This document shows, piece after piece, positions 13,866 to 17,614 of a DNA stretch of 17,614 nucleotides. The DNA comes from an uncultured Altererythrobacter sp. (GTDB taxonomy: Bacteria; Pseudomonadota; Alphaproteobacteria; Sphingomonadales; Sphingomonadaceae). The position numbers were made by a program, and so were the translations under genes. Positions within the stretch are counted from its first letter, which is position 1. Every line of letters begins with the position of its first letter. The notes under the pieces were generated by a model. The model saw nothing but the letters and a program-made list of their open reading frames with translations. It was not told the origin of the DNA and made no database searches. Location: contig CALLIO010000079.1 in NCBI GenBank assembly GCA_938009055.1, forward strand, positions 1 through 17,614. Direction: 5' to 3'.

Positions 13866-13975
13866 GTTCAATCGCCCAGTTCTCTCGCTAGGCGGCCTTC
13901 CCTTGCGTCACCCTAGCCAGCCACCCAACATCGCGCTAACAGGCGCGCTTTGCTGCAAGTGCGAAGGAATAATCT

Positions 13976-14845
13976 ATGCAGACAGTTGCCATCATCGGTT
14001 CGGGCCAAATGGGCACCGGAATTGCGCAAACCGTTGCGCAGCACGGCATGAAAGTCATGCTGGCCGATATTGATCTTTCGCGAGCAGAGGCAGGCAAGGC
14101 TGCGATAGACGCGGCGCTGGGCAAGCTGGTTGGCCGCAGCAAAATGGAAGCTGACGAGGCTGTCGCCTTGCTTGGACGGATCACGCCGGTGGGCGAATAT
14201 GCGCCAATGGAAAAGGCTAATCTCATCATTGAGGCCGCGACCGAGCGGGAGGAGATCAAGCAGGGTATCTTCGAAAGCGCGGGCAAGGTGCTGGCTGATG
14301 ATGCGATCATGGCGTCCAACACCAGCTCGATCCCGATCACGCGGATGGCGAACTATTCGCCCGATGCGGAGCGCTTTATCGGGCTCCACTTCTTCAATCC
14401 CGTGCCGGTTATGGGCCTGATCGAAGTCATCCCTGGCCTCGCGACCGCGCAGGAAACAACCGATCGCACCAGCGCTTTTGCAGAAGCATTGGGCAAGCAA
14501 GTCGTGCTGAGCCAGGACGAGCCAGGCTTCGTCGTCAACCGCATCCTTTTGCCGATGATCAACGAAGCAATCTTTGTCCTTGGCCAGTCAACAGCTGGTA
14601 TTGAAGACATCGACAAGGGCTGCCAGCTGGGCCTCAACCATCCGATGGGACCACTGCAACTCGCTGATTTTGTCGGGTTGGATACCTGCCTTGATATTAT
14701 CCGCGTGCTCTACAAAACCACGCGCGACACCAAATATCGCCCAGCGCCCTTGCTGGTCAAATATGTCGAAGCTGGTTGGATGGGCCGCAAGACGGGTCGC
14801 GGCTTTTACGATTATTCGGGTGATGCTCCGGTCCCAACGCGCTAG
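13976..14845 (+). CDS. 3-hydroxybutyryl-CoA dehydrogenase
   Basis: A 289-residue NAD(P)-dependent short-chain 3-hydroxyacyl-CoA dehydrogenase. It interconverts acetoacetyl-CoA and 3-hydroxybutyryl-CoA in fatty-acid/polyhydroxybutyrate metabolism. Visible are the Rossmann motif GSGQMGTG (residues 8-15), Asp31 at the second strand, ASNTSSIPIT, the catalytic His138 in GLHFFNPVPVM, Glu150, and Asn188 in DEPGFVVNRIL, then the C-terminal dimerisation helix region NHPMGPLQLADFVGLD. GAAGGA precedes the ATG at 13976. The 110 nt gap after the PduO gene holds a weak GCTAGG/CCTAGC stem (13887-13917) without a T-run, so I do not call a terminator. It converges on the small acidic gene. Confidence 0.94.
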   Translation: MQTVAIIGSGQMGTGIAQTVAQHGMKVMLADIDLSRAEAGKAAIDAALGKLVGRSKMEADEAVALLGRITPVGEYAPMEKANLIIEAATEREEIKQGIFESAGKVLADDAIMASNTSSIPITRMANYSPDAERFIGLHFFNPVPVMGLIEVIPGLATAQETTDRTSAFAEALGKQVVLSQDEPGFVVNRILLPMINEAIFVLGQSTAGIEDIDKGCQLGLNHPMGPLQLADFVGLDTCLDIIRVLYKTTRDTKYRPAPLLVKYVEAGWMGRKTGRGFYDYSGDAPVPTR

Positions 14846-14871
14846 ATGCTTAGGTGATTTGCGCGGTGAAG

Positions 14872-15291
14872 TTAAAGGCCGGACACTCTGTTGCCAGCTT
14901 GCGGCTCACTGCTTGAATCGACTTCGGTGTAGACATCGACGACAGCATCAGTGTCGTAGCTTTCAATGGCTTCATCCCCAGAATCGGCGAAGCCTTGATC
15001 ATCAATCGGTGTCGGATCGAACCCTTGCGTGTCATCGGTAAGCGAATCTTCGCCCCAATCGAGCTCTTCATCCTCGATCGTGTCGCTTTCGACCATTTCC
15101 TTATTGGCCGACTGTTCAGGCGCTTCCGGAATAGCCTGAGCAGCGCCATCGTCGCTGTCAGCACCGACATAGAAAGTCTCGCTCAAGGCGCTATCTTCCC
15201 CTTCGGCGCCGACGAAAAAGACCGCCACCGCGATGGTGATCGCGCCAAAAAAGACTGAGCCTCTCAGCGTCATTTTGGTCGAAGAAGACAT
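14872..15291 (-). CDS. Small acidic membrane-anchored protein of unknown function
   Basis: A 139-residue protein with one N-terminal hydrophobic segment (about residues 10-29, GSVFFGAITIAVAVFF preceded by the positive MSSSTKMTLR) and an otherwise long, acidic, Asp/Glu/Ser-rich, apparently disordered tail. The N-terminal segment may be a signal anchor or an uncleaved signal, with the tail in the periplasm. I recognise no domain. The ATG at 15291 is 23 nt downstream of the mutS stop on the same strand, so it may be transcribed with mutS; no strong Shine-Dalgarno is present. It could be lineage-restricted. Confidence 0.6.
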   Translation of the reverse strand: MSSSTKMTLRGSVFFGAITIAVAVFFVGAEGEDSALSETFYVGADSDDGAAQAIPEAPEQSANKEMVESDTIEDEELDWGEDSLTDDTQGFDPTPIDDQGFADSGDEAIESYDTDAVVDVYTEVDSSSEPQAGNRVSGL

Positions 15292-15314
15292 TTGGGCACA
15301 TTACCCCAATAGGC

Positions 15315-17614
15315 TTAACGATATGTAAGCTTGGCCTCTTTTGACAAATCATAGAGCAATTCGAGCGCATCGCGCGGGCTGAGCGCGTCGAGATCAAGTG
15401 CGGCCAAGCGGTCGGCGAGCTGTTTTGCCGGATCGACCTCCTCTTCTTCCTCTACAGAGGCGAACAGCGGCAATTCGCCCAATCCTGCGCCAATTCCGCC
15501 AGTTTCAGCTCGCGCTTGCTCCAGCTTGGTGAGCACTTGTTTGGCGCGTTTGACCACTGGATCAGGCACGCCGGCGAGTTTGGCTACGGCCAAGCCATAG
15601 GAGCGATCAGCGGGCCCTTCGGCCAACTCGTGGAGCAAGACCAGCTCGCCTTTCCATTCGCGTGCGCGGACATGATGCAGCGAAAGCGCTTCGCAGCTGT
15701 CGGCAAGCCGCGCCATCTCGTGATAATGGGTGGCAAACAGGCAGCGGGAAGTGATGACTGAGTGGACTTCCTCGGCCACCGCCCATGCCAGCGCCAATCC
15801 GTCATAGGTGGATGTGCCGCGCCCAACCTCGTCCAAAATCACAAAGCTTTTGGGGGTCGCTTGGCTGAGGATTGCGGCGGTTTCGACCATTTCGACCATG
15901 AATGTCGAGCGCCCCTTGGCCAGATTGTCCGATGCGCCCACGCGGCTGAAAAGCCGGTCGACGAGGCCGATCTGGGCGCTGGTCGCGGGCACAAAGCCGC
16001 CCGCCTGCGCCATCAGGATGATCAACGCATTTTGCCGCAGGAACGTCGATTTACCGCCCATATTCGGGCCTCCGATAAGCCACAGCCTATCGCCAAGGTC
16101 GAGCGCGCAATCATTGGCGACAAAGCGTTCGCCCTCGCGATCCAAGGCTGCCTCGACTACGGGATGGCGCCCGCCTGTGATCGTCAGCTCACTGCCATCG
16201 CTGAGTGCGGGTCGGCACCAATCGCCCTCTGCTGCGCGTTCGGCTTGGGACAGGCACACATCAATCCGCGCAAGCGCATGGGCCGTGTCAGCTATCGTTT
16301 GTGCGGCGGTGCAAACCTGCGCCACCAAGTCTTCAAAATGCGCCTCTTCAGCGGCGAGCGCATGGCCGCCTGCCTCGGCAATTCGGCTCGCTTCTTCATG
16401 CAGCGCAATCGAGTTGAAACGCACCGCGCCCTTCATCGTTTGGCGATGGGTAAAGCCGCTGTCCGGCGCCATCAGCGCATCACCGTGGCGGCTGGGCACT
16501 TCGATGAAATAGCCAAGCACGCCATTGTGCTTGATCTTAAGCGAGTTGATTTCCGTCTCGTCGCGGTAGCGCGCTTCCATTGCAGCAATCGCCCGGCGTG
16601 CATTGCCCGAAGTGGCGCGCAATTCGTCGAGCGCTGCGTCATAACCTTCGGCAATGAAACCGCCTTGCGAACGCTCTGTCGGCGGGGCTGCGACAAGCGC
16701 GCGGCTCATCAGATCGATCAGCGCGCCATGTCCGGCCAGACGAGGCAGCAATTGGGCAAGCAGCGCAGGATGATCGGGTAGGGCAGCAAGCTGTTCTTTC
16801 AAGATCAGCGCGTCGCGCAGAGCGTCGCGGATTTGCCCCAGATCGCGCGGGCTTCCTCGCCCGGCGACAATCCGCCCCAGCGCTCTTCCAAGGTCGGGCA
16901 CGCCGCGCAGCAATTCGCGCAGATCAGCGCGCGATATCGGGTTTTGATGCAGCCAATGAACAAGGTCGAGCCGCTCTTCGATGGCCTCTTTGTCAAACAA
17001 GGGCGCGGATAAATCCTCGGCCAGCAGCCTTGCGCCCGCGCCGGTTACGCAGCGATCAATGCTGGCGATCAGGCTTCCCTCGCGCGTTCCTGCCTTTTGG
17101 CCTGATTGCGCCTGCAAAATCTCAAGGCTGGAGCGCGTCGCGGCATCCATTGCGACAATCCGGTTTCCCGAATGAAGCGCGGGAGGCAACAGCAATGGCA
17201 AGACGCCGCGTCCGGCATGTTCGAGATAGGCCAGCAAGCCGCCTGCCGCTGCCAGCATCGCGCGCGAGAAATCACCAAACCCGTCGAGCGTTGCGACGCC
17301 GTGCAGCGTCTTTAACTGGTCTGCACCTGCATCGCTGGAGAAGTCCTGCTTGGGCCGCGTAATATCTTCGCGCTCTTTGTCGGCCCATTCCCAATTGTCA
17401 GGAACCACCACTTCGCTTGGGCCCAGCCGCGCCAGCACAGCGGCGAGCATCGCCGGCTCGCATTCCTCCAGCACCATTGCCCCCGTCGAGATATCGCAGG
17501 CCGCAATGCCAATCACGCCGCGCACGTCAGCCAAAGCGGCGAGTAAGTTTGCACGGCGCGGTTCGAGCAGGGCCTCCTCAGTCAGAGTCCCTGCCGTCAC
17601 AAAGCGGACAATAT
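15315..17614 (-). CDS. mutS: DNA mismatch repair protein MutS (N-terminus beyond right edge)
   Basis: The mismatch-recognition ATPase of post-replicative repair. About 765 codons are visible; by comparison with usual MutS proteins of about 850 residues, roughly the first 100 are off the right edge, including the Phe-x-Glu mismatch-reading motif. Visible are the connector VTAGTLTEEALLE (an internal position, since the frame stays open upstream to the edge), the lever/clamp region, and the ATPase domain with Walker A GPNMGGKSTFLRQ at about 16038-16073, Walker B VILDEVGRGTSTYDG and the ATHYHEMARL switch segment. It ends with a short tail (LYDLSKEAKLTYR). The small acidic gene follows 23 nt downstream. 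Confidence 0.97.
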   Translation of the reverse strand, partial: IVRFVTAGTLTEEALLEPRRANLLAALADVRGVIGIAACDISTGAMVLEECEPAMLAAVLARLGPSEVVVPDNWEWADKEREDITRPKQDFSSDAGADQLKTLHGVATLDGFGDFSRAMLAAAGGLLAYLEHAGRGVLPLLLPPALHSGNRIVAMDAATRSSLEILQAQSGQKAGTREGSLIASIDRCVTGAGARLLAEDLSAPLFDKEAIEERLDLVHWLHQNPISRADLRELLRGVPDLGRALGRIVAGRGSPRDLGQIRDALRDALILKEQLAALPDHPALLAQLLPRLAGHGALIDLMSRALVAAPPTERSQGGFIAEGYDAALDELRATSGNARRAIAAMEARYRDETEINSLKIKHNGVLGYFIEVPSRHGDALMAPDSGFTHRQTMKGAVRFNSIALHEEASRIAEAGGHALAAEEAHFEDLVAQVCTAAQTIADTAHALARIDVCLSQAERAAEGDWCRPALSDGSELTITGGRHPVVEAALDREGERFVANDCALDLGDRLWLIGGPNMGGKSTFLRQNALIILMAQAGGFVPATSAQIGLVDRLFSRVGASDNLAKGRSTFMVEMVETAAILSQATPKSFVILDEVGRGTSTYDGLALAWAVAEEVHSVITSRCLFATHYHEMARLADSCEALSLHHVRAREWKGELVLLHELAEGPADRSYGLAVAKLAGVPDPVVKRAKQVLTKLEQARAETGGIGAGLGELPLFASVEEEEEVDPAKQLADRLAALDLDALSPRDALELLYDLSKEAKLTYR

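Noticed and set aside
13866..13975. tRNA gene or terminator in the gap before the 3-hydroxybutyryl-CoA dehydrogenase gene
   Set aside because: A GTTCAATC stretch resembles a T-loop, but no cloverleaf arms or acceptor pairing follow; the 6 bp stem there has a long loop and no T-run.
15762..16781. Long plus-strand open frame (339 codons) across the mutS region
   Set aside because: It is antisense to the MutS ATPase and lever domains, is full of Cys/Arg/His codons and has no recognisable family motif.

Overview
The window reads as a chromosomal segment of an alphaproteobacterium, most likely a sphingomonad of the Erythrobacter type. The evidence is a serine palmitoyltransferase closely resembling the Sphingomonas enzyme (sphingolipids replace LPS in this group), a dedicated acyl carrier protein, a DivK-type response regulator, a one-cysteine DksA, CtrA-like TTAACCAT sites, and a terminase that looks like that of an RcGTA-type gene transfer agent (GTA). 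Base composition and codon use look uniform, with no insertion sequence, CRISPR array, tRNA or rRNA.

Layout from the left: (1) On the minus strand, the first two genes of a GTA/phage-like packaging cluster (small terminase-like g1, then large terminase g2 running off the left edge), behind a 266 bp leader with a TTGACA box inside two small dyads. (2) Plus-strand YqaA/DedA membrane protein and aquaporin-like channel. (3) Convergent to these, acpR-spt, the first committed step of sphingolipid synthesis. (4) Divergent from acpR, a three-helix membrane protein of the Pycsar-effector (PycTM) family with no cyclase beside it. (5) Minus-strand divK and, divergent from it, a tightly packed plus-strand run: DUF3572 protein, HAD-like phosphatase, RidA-like deaminase and FemAB/DUF482 acyltransferase, the last three joined by ATGA overlaps. 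(6) A Sel1-repeat protein (minus) facing away from dksA and a PilZ protein, with CtrA-like sites in the gaps. (7) An oligopeptide-type ABC substrate-binding lipoprotein and a DUF4112 membrane protein. (8) An HNH endonuclease (minus) divergent from gluQ, followed by a HIG1-type small membrane protein, a PduO-type cobalamin adenosyltransferase and a 3-hydroxybutyryl-CoA dehydrogenase. (9) On the minus strand, mutS, entering from the right edge without its N-terminus, and a small acidic membrane-anchored protein just downstream of it.

Most of the region is ordinary core genome. Linked functions are the sphingolipid pair, the GTA head, a cell-cycle/motility theme (divK, PilZ, CtrA-like sites) and a B12/acyl-CoA metabolism pair. 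The points most worth a second look are the orphan PycTM-family protein next to the sphingolipid genes, the GTA promoter region, the TTAACCAT dyad between the Sel1 gene and dksA, and a tandem duplication at the 3' end of the FemAB-like gene whose two differences are synonymous. I do not see a complete undescribed system inside this window.
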